DNA of 64,000 nt from contig JAYQTT010000003.1 of NCBI GenBank assembly GCA_038147495.1, positions 1 to 64,000 of the forward strand, read 5' to 3'. Below are positions 17,595 to 27,141 of the stretch, piece after piece. The number at the start of each line of letters is the position of its first letter. Within the stretch, counting starts at the first letter, position 1. Under the pieces are notes generated by a model. That model was not told the DNA's origin, searched no databases, and saw only the letters and a program-made list of their open reading frames with translations. The DNA is from MED-G116 sp038147495. Lineage in GTDB: Bacteria; Pseudomonadota; Alphaproteobacteria; Puniceispirillales; Puniceispirillaceae. The translations under genes and the position numbers were made by a program.

Positions 17595-18676
17595 CCCTGA
17601 TCCTGAGCGCTGGCGAGTAAATGCTGCTCAACGGCGAGTGCTTGCGCTGTCTCGGCGACATCATGCACCCGCAATATATGCGCCCCCTGACGCACGGCCG
17701 CCATTGCCAGCACCAGCGATCCAGACAACCGCTGGTCTGCTGGCTCGTCCCTCGACATTTTGGCAATGCTGGATTTGCGACTTGCCCCAAACAGAATTGG
17801 CACGCCCAACCCATGCAGCATGGCAAGCCAATTCACCAGCTGCACATTGTGGCGCAGCGTCTTGCCAAAGCCAAAGCCCGGATCGACACATATCTTGTCT
17901 CGCGAAATACCGGCGCGAACCGCTTCATCAATACGCGCCTCCAGAAACTCATAGATATCGAGCGGTGCGAACGCATATTGCGGGTCACTTTGCATCGTCT
18001 GCGGATCACCTTGCATATGCATGATGACCACATCACAGCCACTTTTTGCCGCGGCTTGTAATGCCCCCGGCTCGCGCAATCCGGCGACATCATTGATGAT
18101 TGTGGCACCGGCACTTGCTGCACGCTCCATGACTTCGGCATGGCGCGTATCAATCGACAGAACCGCTTCAGTGGCCTTCAGGCCAACAAGTGGGGGCAAC
18201 ACCCTTGCAAGCTCTTGATTACGGGTAATTGGGGTAGCGCCGGGGCGTGTTGATTCCCCGCCTATATCAATAATCGATGCACCGGCTTCCAGCATTGATT
18301 TTCCCGCGGCAATCGCCCGCGCCGGGGCGTGATGCTGGCCACCATCTGAAAAGCTGTCCGGAGTGGTGTTGAGAATGCCCATGATCTGCGGGCGCGCCAG
18401 CGACAAGCCGGAAAAGACAGGCCGCTGACCAGAGATATTATCAAGACTGCGTGACGCGGCATTGCGATCATCAGCAGACTGCATCATGGCATCGACTGTC
18501 ATCCGGCAGGCAGCCAGCCCATTTTCTGTCCGCTGGATGACATCAAGCTCACCAAAACGGGCATCTGTTCCGGCAAGTGCAAGGCTGCCATCACAGGCTG
18601 GCAACGGACGCAACCAGCTGGGAACGGCAAAAGGCGGCGCTGGAAGCACCGCCTGATACTCTATTTCACCAGACAT
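17591..18676 (-). CDS. folP: Dihydropteroate synthase
   Basis: Condenses p-aminobenzoate with the pterin pyrophosphate in folate synthesis and is the sulfonamide target. At 361 residues it has an N-terminal extension of about 90 residues ahead of the TIM barrel, which is common in alphaproteobacteria. Core motifs are IMGILNTTPDSFSDGG, DIGGESTRPGA, SIDTRHAEV, INDVAGLREP and ICVDPGFGFGKT. It starts 17 bases after the ftsH stop, so the two are co-transcribed. Confidence 0.94.
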   Translation of the reverse strand: MSGEIEYQAVLPAPPFAVPSWLRPLPACDGSLALAGTDARFGELDVIQRTENGLAACRMTVDAMMQSADDRNAASRSLDNISGQRPVFSGLSLARPQIMGILNTTPDSFSDGGQHHAPARAIAAGKSMLEAGASIIDIGGESTRPGATPITRNQELARVLPPLVGLKATEAVLSIDTRHAEVMERAASAGATIINDVAGLREPGALQAAAKSGCDVVIMHMQGDPQTMQSDPQYAFAPLDIYEFLEARIDEAVRAGISRDKICVDPGFGFGKTLRHNVQLVNWLAMLHGLGVPILFGASRKSSIAKMSRDEPADQRLSGSLVLAMAAVRQGAHILRVHDVAETAQALAVEQHLLASAQDQG

Positions 18677-18693
18677 TAGAGCAACCCGCCCGA

Positions 18694-20610
18694 TCAGGCG
18701 GTTTCACTGCTTGGCTTTTTCGGACGGCCCGACCCGGGCAGTCCGGCCCGCGAGCGTTTCTTGGCACGCGGCGTATCGATGTCGTCGTTGTTCTCTTCAC
18801 GAGACAAAGTTCCACCCTCAACGATGATCTTGATTTCATCACCATTCAGCGTTTCATATTCAAGAAGCCCTTTGGCCAGGCGCTCCAGCTCGTCATTATG
18901 CTTTTTCAGGATCTTTGTCGCCGCATCATAGGCCTCATCGACAATACGCCTGATTTCCGAATCGATCACCGATGCAGTCGCATCAGCAACGTTCTTCTGC
19001 TGCGCTACCGAGCGGCCAAGAAAGACCTCCTGTTCATCGGCATTATAGGCAAGGAAACCGAGCTTGTCCGACATACCCCATTCGGTGACCATGCGGCGGG
19101 CCATATCAGTCGCCATACGGATATCGGACGAGGCACCTGTTGTGACCTTGTCATCTCCGAAGATCAGCTCTTCAGCAATCCGGCCACCACAGGCAACACG
19201 CAGATCAGCGTATATCTTGTCACGAGCCAGAGATATCCGGTCTCCTTCCGGAAGCCGCATCACCATACCAAGCGCACGGCCACGCGGAATGATTGTGGCT
19301 TTATGGATTGGATCAGACGCAGGGCAATGCAGCGCAACAACGGCGTGGCCTGCCTCATGATATGCGGTCAGACGCTTTTCCTCATCGGTCATCACCATTG
19401 AACGACGTTCAGAGCCAAGCATGACCTTGTCCTTGGCCTCTTCAAATTCCGCCATAGAAACGGTCCGGCGTCCCTTGCGGGCGGCAAGCAAAGCTGCCTC
19501 ATTCACCAGATTGGCGAGGTCCGCACCAGAAAAACCGGGGGTACCGCGCGCAATCACACGGGCATCAACACCATCAGCAAGTGGCGTTTTGCGCATGTGG
19601 ACCTTCAGGATTTTCTCACGACCGACAACGTCCGGATTTGGCACAACAACCTGACGGTCAAAACGACCCGGGCGCAGCAACGCCGGATCAAGCACATCCG
19701 GCCGGTTTGTTGCCGCAATCAGGATCACGCCTTCATTCGCCTCAAAGCCATCCATCTCAACCAGCATCTGGTTCAAGGTTTGCTCGCGCTCATCATTGCC
19801 GCCGCCAAGACCGGCGCCGCGATGACGACCAACCGCATCGATCTCGTCAATGAAGATGATACATGGGGCGTTCTTTTTACCCTGCTCGAACATGTCACGG
19901 ACACGGCTTGCACCGACACCAACGAACATTTCCACAAAGTCTGAACCCGAGATGGTGAAGAACGGCACGTTGGCTTCGCCAGCGATTGCCTTTGCCAACA
20001 GGGTTTTACCCGTGCCGGGAGGGCCAACGAGCAATACACCTTTTGGAATTTTACCGCCGAGACGCTGGAACTTTCCGGGGTCTTTGAGGAATTCAACGAC
20101 CTCTTCAAGTTCGGTCTTGGCTTCATCAATACCGGCGACATCCTCAAAGGTAACGCGCCCCTGATGTTCGGTCAGAAGCTTGGCCCGCGATTTTCCGAAA
20201 CCCATTGCGCCGCGGGATCCACCCTGCATCTGGCGCATGAAGAAAATCCATATGCCGATAAACAGCAACATCGGGAACCATGACAGAAGGATCGACAGGA
20301 AGCCCGGCATGCCGCTTTCTTCGGGGCTGGCGATAATACGCACGTCATTGGCGTCAAGCACGGCAACAACATCGGTGCCTTCGGGCATCACGCTGGTGAT
20401 CACACGGCCGTTTTTCGCCTGACCCTTGAGGTTGCGACCATCAATCACAACTTCAACCACCTGTTGGCTTTCCACCTCGGCAATGAAATCCGAGTAAGCC
20501 AGCTGGGTGCCGGGGGTCGAGGATGTCGGGCTTTGAAACAGGTTGAACAAGCCGATCAACGCCGCGCCAAAAATCAACCAGATGATGATATTACGTGCCA
20601 AGTTATTCAC
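18694..20610 (-). CDS. ftsH: Membrane AAA+ zinc protease FtsH
   Basis: Hexameric inner-membrane protease that degrades misfolded membrane proteins and regulators such as sigma-32. At 638 residues it has two N-terminal membrane helices (about 7-24 and 101-121) flanking a periplasmic domain, an AAA+ module with GPPGTGKTLLAKAIAGE, the IIFIDEIDAVGRHRG Walker B region and an SRH region (IAATNRPDVLDPALLRPGRFDR), and the zinc motif HEAGH near residue 417. The C-terminus is basic. It sits between tilS and folP, a common order. Confidence 0.97.
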   Translation of the reverse strand: MNNLARNIIIWLIFGAALIGLFNLFQSPTSSTPGTQLAYSDFIAEVESQQVVEVVIDGRNLKGQAKNGRVITSVMPEGTDVVAVLDANDVRIIASPEESGMPGFLSILLSWFPMLLFIGIWIFFMRQMQGGSRGAMGFGKSRAKLLTEHQGRVTFEDVAGIDEAKTELEEVVEFLKDPGKFQRLGGKIPKGVLLVGPPGTGKTLLAKAIAGEANVPFFTISGSDFVEMFVGVGASRVRDMFEQGKKNAPCIIFIDEIDAVGRHRGAGLGGGNDEREQTLNQMLVEMDGFEANEGVILIAATNRPDVLDPALLRPGRFDRQVVVPNPDVVGREKILKVHMRKTPLADGVDARVIARGTPGFSGADLANLVNEAALLAARKGRRTVSMAEFEEAKDKVMLGSERRSMVMTDEEKRLTAYHEAGHAVVALHCPASDPIHKATIIPRGRALGMVMRLPEGDRISLARDKIYADLRVACGGRIAEELIFGDDKVTTGASSDIRMATDMARRMVTEWGMSDKLGFLAYNADEQEVFLGRSVAQQKNVADATASVIDSEIRRIVDEAYDAATKILKKHNDELERLAKGLLEYETLNGDEIKIIVEGGTLSREENNDDIDTPRAKKRSRAGLPGSGRPKKPSSETA

Positions 20611-20637
20611 GTCCCTTACCGTCCTTCATTGCGTGCA

Positions 20638-21990
20638 TCAGGCAGGCTTAATCTGCCCGCTATATTCTTTGTGCCACGCCTCTGTTATTGCCTTGCCATC
20701 GTTGGCCAACGCCAAAAATGTCGCACTGACCGTGCCGTTTGTATACGGCTCTTTATTCTCTGTATTTAATTGGGGATAAAGCACCCTGCCGTCAAGGGTT
20801 TCAACCACCGGAAGTGACTGTCGAACCGCATGTTTTATGTCAATCCAATCGGGTGGTGGCGGCAAGTCACCAAGCCAACGCACCCGCCCCTTGCATGGTG
20901 AGATGATCCGCCAGCTTTTAGCAAACACAATGGGCACATTGGCATCAATCATGGCAATCGCAGGATGACGACCGGGTTCCGGCAAGATACCCCATTCACC
21001 CGCTTGCCCCAGACGGATAAAACGACAGCCACCAAGCGTCACGGCCTTTCCGGCCCGAAGGCTGGCGCGCAAGCGAACAAAAGCCGCGTTAGCTGGAGGA
21101 TATGCCTCACCTGCGAGAGATGTCATGGCACGGGCAATGAGACGGCGCCACAGATCGTCCGGCAATTTCTCATAATCAGCCAAATCAAATGACATATATC
21201 CATGTGGATGCGGTGATGGCAGATTAAGATGACGGCGAAGCGCGCCATCCACACATTGGCAAAGTCGGTTCGCCAAACCCGCCAGATGATTGAGATTTGC
21301 GTCCATCGGGATGCCGCTTGCCTGCATCAATGCCAGTTGACGGCGTGTGCGAACCCGCTCAAAGCGGTGATCTTTATTGCTTGGATCGGTCTCAAAGTCG
21401 CACCCCATCTCATGGCAGATGCCGACAAGTTCGCCCGCAGACCAGTCCAAAAGCGGACGCAAAATGGGAATGCCGTGATGCCAGCGCACCGGCGTCATGC
21501 CAGCAAGCCCATAAAGCCCCGACCCCTTGCCAAGGCGCATGAACACAGTTTCTGCCTGATCACCGGCGTGATGTGCAAACAGCAAAACGGCATTTGCCCG
21601 GCGCGCCTCGTTTGCCAACAACTCGTAACGTTGTTCACGTGCCCAGTTCTGAATGCCGCCACGCGGTGGCGTGGCCGTCACCTTAGCGATTTTACAGCCA
21701 ATGCCACGGGCCTGCATGCGATGGGCCACACGTGCCGCCTCGGTACCTGACTCGGGGCGCAAGGCGTGATCGATAACAATACAGTGATGGTTGTAGCCCC
21801 GGGCGCAGGCAAAATCATCGGCAAGAAGCGCCAGCGCCGTGCTGTCTGGACCGCCAGACAAGGCCGTTATCAGCGTTATTTTGCTGTCTGGTAACTTGGC
21901 ACTTTTGGGGTTTTGGACCGACTGACCCAACGCCGCATTCAACGCATCGGCAAAGCGCCCTGATACGGCATTCGAGAGGTTAGCCACCAC
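20638..21990 (-). CDS. tilS: tRNA(Ile)-lysidine synthase
   Basis: ATP-dependent enzyme that modifies C34 of the CAU-anticodon isoleucine tRNA to lysidine so that it reads AUA. At 450 residues it has the PP-loop ALSGGPDSTALALLADD near residue 43, GIQNWAREQRYELL, and LFAHHAGDQAETVFMRLGKGSG. The C-terminal domain is weakly conserved, as usual. The start is GTG (21988-21990), overlapping the cpoB stop by 11 bases; a second GTG follows directly. Confidence 0.93.
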   Translation of the reverse strand: MVANLSNAVSGRFADALNAALGQSVQNPKSAKLPDSKITLITALSGGPDSTALALLADDFACARGYNHHCIVIDHALRPESGTEAARVAHRMQARGIGCKIAKVTATPPRGGIQNWAREQRYELLANEARRANAVLLFAHHAGDQAETVFMRLGKGSGLYGLAGMTPVRWHHGIPILRPLLDWSAGELVGICHEMGCDFETDPSNKDHRFERVRTRRQLALMQASGIPMDANLNHLAGLANRLCQCVDGALRRHLNLPSPHPHGYMSFDLADYEKLPDDLWRRLIARAMTSLAGEAYPPANAAFVRLRASLRAGKAVTLGGCRFIRLGQAGEWGILPEPGRHPAIAMIDANVPIVFAKSWRIISPCKGRVRWLGDLPPPPDWIDIKHAVRQSLPVVETLDGRVLYPQLNTENKEPYTNGTVSATFLALANDGKAITEAWHKEYSGQIKPA

Positions 21991-23146
21991 AATTTGAGGC
22001 GGCGCTCAACTCGGCAAGCCGCTTTGTAAAGCTCTCCGGTGGCGTGTCAATCAGGCCCGGAAGTGAGGCATAGATTTCACATGCCTGATCGCTTGGAGCA
22101 AATTGCGACACGGATTCGGCAATCCACATCGTCGTATCAACAATGCGGGCATCCCCCGGATACTCTGAATTGAACTCAACAAATGTTTTGGCGGCCTTTT
22201 GAAAATCACCACGCATGAATTGGACACGTCCAAGCCAAAAGGCAGCATCTGGCTCGCGCGCATGCCCCTTGTTAAACTCACGAAATTCGGCGAATGCCAA
22301 TTCAGCCGTCTCGAGATCGTTCTGCAGCGCTTTGCCAAGGGCAAAGCGATATTGCTCATCCGGGCTCTCTTTGGGCAGGATTTGCGGCTCTTTCGGTGCC
22401 TCTGCAACCTTCTCGGCCTTTGTTTCTGCGCCTTGCATAGCGGCTACAGAAGCCGATGTTTCATCGGCCTTCAGGGCACTCGCAGATTCAGGTACTGGCT
22501 GATCTACTTGTGCTGATGGCGATGCGGTTTGATCAAGCCCTTCGTTAAGCTTGTTCTCATCAACTGTCCACGTGACTGTACCATCACCCATATTGCGTTG
22601 CATGGTGATTTCCTCGCCTTGTACTGGTGGCAACACATCATCCTGCACTGCCGCTCCCGCAAGCTCGTCACCACCCAGTGTCATCAGCGTTTGCATACGT
22701 TTTTCCATGCGCAACAAGCGGAACTCCACATCAGATGTGAACTCCAACGTGCGCTGCATCCGCCGATCGATCATCGCAACACTGTCGGTAAGTTGCTCCA
22801 CCTTGTCCTGAAGCGCGCGAATGCTTGCGCTGATCTCACTCTCGTCAGTTGTTGCACTGTTCGACATTTGTGATAGCTGCATCTGCAAGTCACGGATGCC
22901 CTGTTCGACAGTGCCGCGCAGCGCTTTCAGATCGCTGTCGAACATATCCATGCGTTGCTGCTGGCGCATGATCAGATTGCTTTCTGCCGAACTGTCTGCA
23001 GATGAGGTTATCACTGTCCGGTTGCTGGATCCGGTGGTTGCTTTGCCGCCACTTGTGTCTGCGTTATAGCTTTGCGCCCCCGCCATGGTTGCGACCAAAA
23101 GCAAAGGTAAACCAAGAGCGATATGCACCACAGTTTTTCTGATCAT
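21980..23146 (-). CDS. cpoB: Tol-Pal cell-division coordinator CpoB (YbgF)
   Basis: Periplasmic protein that links Tol-Pal function with peptidoglycan synthesis at the septum. The ATG at 23144-23146 gives a Sec signal peptide ending at MAGAQS. A coiled-coil region rich in Q/L/E follows (about residues 40-130), then a low-complexity linker and C-terminal TPR repeats (QYRFALGKALQNDLETAELA, AFWLGRVQFMRGDFQKAAKT). The gene lies directly after pal, as in most Tol-Pal loci. About 388 residues, on the long side for the family because of the linker. Confidence 0.9.
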   Translation of the reverse strand: MIRKTVVHIALGLPLLLVATMAGAQSYNADTSGGKATTGSSNRTVITSSADSSAESNLIMRQQQRMDMFDSDLKALRGTVEQGIRDLQMQLSQMSNSATTDESEISASIRALQDKVEQLTDSVAMIDRRMQRTLEFTSDVEFRLLRMEKRMQTLMTLGGDELAGAAVQDDVLPPVQGEEITMQRNMGDGTVTWTVDENKLNEGLDQTASPSAQVDQPVPESASALKADETSASVAAMQGAETKAEKVAEAPKEPQILPKESPDEQYRFALGKALQNDLETAELAFAEFREFNKGHAREPDAAFWLGRVQFMRGDFQKAAKTFVEFNSEYPGDARIVDTTMWIAESVSQFAPSDQACEIYASLPGLIDTPPESFTKRLAELSAASNCGG

Positions 23147-23258
23147 CGTAGATGCCTTGTGAAATTTCCTGTTCAACGCGGGCACTCTCTTGCCAGAAAC
23201 CCGCACGACTATTCATTGCCGCCAAAGATAAAGAGCCAATTTGTCAGAATTTAGGCAT

Positions 23259-23286
23259 AAAAAGAGGAGCCATTGGCCCCTCTTTT
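23259..23286 (-). terminator. Rho-independent terminator between pal and cpoB
   Basis: AAAAGAGG(G)GCC-AAT-GGC(T)CCTCTTTTT on the minus strand forms a long stem with flanking A and T tracts, 38 bases past the pal stop. It may give partial read-through into cpoB. Confidence 0.8.
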
Positions 23287-23324
23287 CAATCTTTGGCAAA
23301 GTCAGGTTTAACCTGGCCAGCGAT

Positions 23325-23891
23325 CTAGTTGATGATCGTGGCGGCGCGGCGGTTCTTTGCCCATGCCTCTTCGTTGGAGCCCTGTACAGCAGGACGCTCC
23401 TTGCCATATGAAATGATCCGCACGCGTGCAGCATCAATGCCCTGAGCCAAGAGGAAATCTCTTGACGCCGAAGCACGTCTTTCGCCAAGGGCGAGGTTGT
23501 ATTCACGCGTGCCACGCTCATCGCAATGACCTTCGATCGTAACGGTTGCAGAAGGATTCATTTTCAACAGAGCCGCCTGACGGGTAAGTGTACCCTGGGC
23601 TTCTGCTGTGAGCGCCGCACTGTCAAATGCGAAGTAGACTGTATTGCCGACTGCCGCCAGCTTGCTGTCTACATCGTCGCTCGCGGCGCTGGACGAAGAT
23701 GAAGAAGATGAAGAAGATGAAGCACTGCTGGATGAACTGGCTGAGCCAGACCCGCTGGTGCTTGCGCTGGATGACGCCGTCGTTGAAGACGATGAGCTGT
23801 CACCACTGCTATCACCGGCGGTTTGTGAAGCTGTCTCACATGCGGCCAGGAAAAAGGTGGCTGCAAATAGAATGATCAGGCGTTGAAACAT
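23325..23891 (-). CDS. pal: Peptidoglycan-associated lipoprotein Pal with a long serine-rich linker
   Basis: Outer-membrane lipoprotein that binds peptidoglycan and TolB in envelope constriction. About 188 residues: signal peptide with lipobox FLAAC (Cys18), a linker of about 55 residues that is almost all Ser, Thr, Ala and Gly, then an OmpA-like domain with VYFAFDSAALTAEAQGTL, TIEGHCDERGTREYNLALGE and ISYGKERPAV. The linker is encoded partly by a TCTTCA-type microsatellite near 23695-23722. The ATG at 23889-23891 is chosen because the signal peptide begins there. It is separated from tolB by 313 non-coding bases. Confidence 0.94.
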   Translation of the reverse strand: MFQRLIILFAATFFLAACETASQTAGDSSGDSSSSSTTASSSASTSGSGSASSSSSASSSSSSSSSSSAASDDVDSKLAAVGNTVYFAFDSAALTAEAQGTLTRQAALLKMNPSATVTIEGHCDERGTREYNLALGERRASASRDFLLAQGIDAARVRIISYGKERPAVQGSNEEAWAKNRRAATIIN

Positions 23892-24204
23892 AGTATGCCC
23901 CCGACATTTTGGTTTTGTCCGGCGCACCGGAACAGATTGCTTGTTTGCCCGCACTGAACTCTGTATTCCCAACATCCTTGCCGTGACGTCTTACTCGTCA
24001 CCACTCAGCAAGCGGATTTCCATTCGTCGGACGCGCTTTTTTCTCAGATTTTTTATCTGAACTAAATACCTGTTTAGTGTCTTACCCTATAAACAAGCAA
24101 ATTGAAACATAAATTCGTCGACAAACATCTCATATACCATAGAAAAAACACTCTACGGGCCATGAATTTCGCGTTACGTTGCCTGCAACGATGCCGCAGA
24201 GGCC
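23892..24204 (-). promoter_or_regulatory. Long AT-rich tolB-pal gap
   Basis: 313 bases without a plausible ORF, notably AT-rich in the middle (about 24040-24170). Visible structures are CGTTGC/GCAACG just after the tolB stop, ACTAAA/TTTAGT and TCAGAT/ATCTGA stems separated by short A/T loops. A pal promoter is likely here, but no convincing -35/-10 pair stands out. tolB and pal are normally much closer. Confidence 0.4.
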
Positions 24205-25533
24205 CTAGCGCAAGGGAGACCAAGCCGGGTCAGAGGCATCTGTTGGAGTGATTACCCTGCGTTCATTGAAGCCAGTGATGTCAATCCGATAAAGCGCTGT
24301 TGCGCCTCCCGTCCCATCTTCCGCAAATGGCTCCTGCTTGAAATACATCAGCACGCGGCCATTTGGCGCCCAGGTTGGCGCCTCAACCAAAAAGCCTTCG
24401 GCAAGCAATCGCTCACCTGTCCCGTCTCGGTTCATAACGCCAATGTAGAAACGGCCACGAACCATCTTGGTAAATGCAATGATGTCACCACGCGGAGACC
24501 ATACCGGTGTGGCATAGCGCCCATCACCAAAACTGATCCGTTTTACTCTCTTGCCATCGCTGTTCATCACATAGAGCTGCTGTGATCCACCCCTGTCAGA
24601 GTTAAACACAATCTGCTTGCCGTCTGGTGAATAAGACGGCGATGTATCGATGGAGGTCGATTTGGTCAGTTGCTTGATCGACTGCGTGCTCAAATCCATC
24701 TCATAGATGTCGGTGAGACCATTCTGTGCCCAGCTCATGATCAAACGGTCGCCATTAGGGCCGAAACGCGGCGCAAACGTCATCCCGGGGAAGGAACCAA
24801 GGCGCTCGCTGCGACCTGTGCGGATGTCGTGGATATAGACATTCGGCTCATCATTAAAATAATTTAAATAAGCTATTTCATGCGTTTGCGGTGAAAATCG
24901 TGGGGTCAGAACAAGATCGAGTCCGCTCGTCAGATAACGGTGATTGTGGCCATCCTGATCCATGATCGCCAAGCGCTTTACCCGGCGTGCCTGCGTACCG
25001 GATTCGGCGACATAGACGATTTGCGTATCAAAATAGCCGCTGTCGCCGGTGAATTCTTCATAGACGAAATCGGCAATTTTATGGGCCAGCTGGCGCAGGC
25101 CGTCCGGGCTAGCATTCCCTGCACCAGAGGTGATGTTGCGCTCTGTGATCACGTCCCACAGCACAAATTCCACCTGGAGCTTGCCATCGGCATCAATCTC
25201 TGCCGATCCGACAAGAAGCCCCTTGGCGCCGAGCGGTGCCCAATTGGCGAAATCCGGGCGAATTGCCGGGGACTTCGGCGGCGCAATGAAGGCCGCACTG
25301 TCGATTGGCTCAAACAGCCCTGAACTAAGCAGGTCATTCGATATAATCTCGGAAATTTGTCGACCGACATCACTCACCTCACCATCAAGATTGGTGAATT
25401 CGGCAATCGCAATCGGCGTTGGAGCAACCTGACCCTCAGTAATCTTGATCCTTTGCTGGGCCGATACCGGCGCCACCAGCACAGACAACAGAACCACCGC
25501 CAGAAGAAACAGCTTTGCTTTTATCACTCTCAT
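24205..25533 (-). CDS. tolB: Tol-Pal periplasmic beta-propeller protein TolB
   Basis: Periplasmic partner of Pal in outer-membrane constriction. 442 residues from the ATG at 25531-25533, which opens a Sec signal peptide ending at PVSAQQ. An N-terminal domain (IAEFTNLDGEVSDVGRQISE) is followed by a six-bladed propeller with repeated S-P-D/R-G motifs: SPSYSPDGKQIVFNSDRGGS, TPVWSPRGDIIAFT and APTWAPNGRVLMYF. It follows tolA after a 52-base gap. The frame is open far upstream through tolA DNA, but that is not coding. Confidence 0.95.
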   Translation of the reverse strand: MRVIKAKLFLLAVVLLSVLVAPVSAQQRIKITEGQVAPTPIAIAEFTNLDGEVSDVGRQISEIISNDLLSSGLFEPIDSAAFIAPPKSPAIRPDFANWAPLGAKGLLVGSAEIDADGKLQVEFVLWDVITERNITSGAGNASPDGLRQLAHKIADFVYEEFTGDSGYFDTQIVYVAESGTQARRVKRLAIMDQDGHNHRYLTSGLDLVLTPRFSPQTHEIAYLNYFNDEPNVYIHDIRTGRSERLGSFPGMTFAPRFGPNGDRLIMSWAQNGLTDIYEMDLSTQSIKQLTKSTSIDTSPSYSPDGKQIVFNSDRGGSQQLYVMNSDGKRVKRISFGDGRYATPVWSPRGDIIAFTKMVRGRFYIGVMNRDGTGERLLAEGFLVEAPTWAPNGRVLMYFKQEPFAEDGTGGATALYRIDITGFNERRVITPTDASDPAWSPLR

Positions 25534-25585
25534 TTGGACGCCTCTCGGATTCCACCCATAAACCCATCGCCACACCGTAGCGACA

Positions 25586-26660
25586 TTACCGCGACATATA
25601 AGCCGGATCGAATTCGAAAATGAATTCGCGTTGTTGCCCTGTGTTGCTGTGCGGAATTGGCAGCGGCGAGCCCTCAATGAGCGCTCTTTGCGCCGCCAGC
25701 GCAGCAACCTCAAAATATTTGTCAGACGCCATGCGAAGCTTATTCTTGATATCCGCCCGCACCACGTTGCTCTCCCCATCTATAACGACAATTATGTCAA
25801 CAATATGGGTATCACTGCCAACAGCACCTGCTGGCGGGATTCCAATAATCTTTCAAATGCAGCCGCAACCGGTCCATGACATCGACACCGATTTGCATAT
25901 CTCTTGGCGGTTTCGGTGCCTGCTGGGCATTGCCTGCCACCGCGGTCAGAGATTTCATCAGATCATCAGACTTCTGTTTCCGTTCCTGCTCTTTGCGCTT
26001 TTTCTCCGCGTCTTCAGCCTGTTGCTTTGCCTTGGCGAGGTTCTGCAAGATGCCATTGGCTGCATCTTCGCGGTTTTTGTCGTCTTTCACCAGCTTGTTT
26101 ACCCGCGCCGCCAACGCATCATGATTTGGCTTTTTCACCGGCTTTGCCGGCTTTTCCAAAGCCGGTTTTGGCGCTGGTGGTTGCGGCGCACTTGCTTGCT
26201 TTTTCTCGCGTTTCGGCTTTGGCATGGGCAATGATTTTGGCACCGGTTGCGGCCGTGCCTTGGGCGCTGTCACGGCCTCGGCGGTGCTCAATTTTGGTTT
26301 TGCTGCCGGCTTTTCAGGGATCACCTCCGCCTCAGCCGCAGATTTTTGCGGCTTTGGTTCAGATGGCGGTTCAGGCGCCGGTTTTGGCGGTGACGGCGGC
26401 GGTGCGGCGGGCTTTGGCGCTGGCGGCTTTGGTGGCGGTGCTGGCTGTTTACGCTTTGTTGTCGGCGTTTCTTCCTGTTTTGCCGTGCTTTGTTTATTGC
26501 CTTCGATCAGATTTGTTTCTGGCACAGTTTGCACGACTTCCATAACCACAAGCGGCATGTCCTGCGGCAGGTCGCGCGACAATGATGGCAGACCAATCAC
26601 CGCGAGCACTGCCACCACGCAATGCATGACAATTGAGATGACTATGGGACGAGCTGTCAT
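25586..26660 (-). CDS. tolA: TolA energy-transducing protein, frameshifted in its C-terminal domain
   Basis: Inner-membrane protein that transmits the proton-motive force from TolQR to the periplasm. The ATG at 26658-26660 follows GGAG and encodes one membrane helix (IVISIVMHCVVAVLAVIGL). A long Pro/Lys/Ala-rich periplasmic region comes next, then a charged helical stretch (residues about 200-265). The frame runs into a premature TGA at 25812 after DYWNPASRCCWQ. Removing one C from the CCC at 25836-25838 restores DYWNPPAGAVGSDTHIVDII and the rest of the TonB-like C-terminal domain, ending at TAA 25586-25588 with EFIFEFDPAYMSR. Single-base gain in a homopolymer. Confidence 0.86.
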
Positions 26661-26712
26661 TGTCTCCTGCCAGGGTCCAATCGCATTGTTTCGACTGTCT
26701 GTTATATCCGCC

Positions 26713-27141
26713 TCAGCCTTGTTCAGGCAGACGCGCCACAAGCGCCACCCGCTCAAAACCGGCAGATTGTATCCGGCCCATCACAGCCAGAACATCGCCA
26801 TAGGCAACCGAGCTATCACCACGAACAAAAACACGCACCGACGGGTTTGCACCGGAAATGGCCTTCAACCGGGGAATAAGTTGTTCAGGGTCCATCTCTG
26901 TTTCTTGCAAATAAAGACTGCCATCAGCCTTGATCGAAACCACCAAAGGTGCCGCATCAGCATTGATCTGACCGGCTTGGGTTTTCGGCAGATCGACCTC
27001 AACACCGACTGTCAACAGCGGTGCCGTGACCATAAATACAATCAACAGGACCAGCATCACATCAACGAAAGGCGTGACGTTAATCTCGCCCATCGGACGA
27101 TGTCGACCACGCCCTCCCGCGCGTTTCAGACTTGCGCCCAT
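26713..27141 (-). CDS. tolR: Tol-Pal proton-channel subunit TolR
   Basis: ExbD/TolR family protein forming the ion path with TolQ. 142 residues with a cytoplasmic start, one membrane helix containing the essential Asp (NVTPFVDVMLVLLIVFMVTA), and a periplasmic domain ending in GDVLAVMGRIQSAGFERVAL. The ATG overlaps the tolQ stop (TGATG). A GTG one codon upstream is possible. Confidence 0.95.
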   Translation of the reverse strand: MGASLKRAGGRGRHRPMGEINVTPFVDVMLVLLIVFMVTAPLLTVGVEVDLPKTQAGQINADAAPLVVSIKADGSLYLQETEMDPEQLIPRLKAISGANPSVRVFVRGDSSVAYGDVLAVMGRIQSAGFERVALVARLPEQG

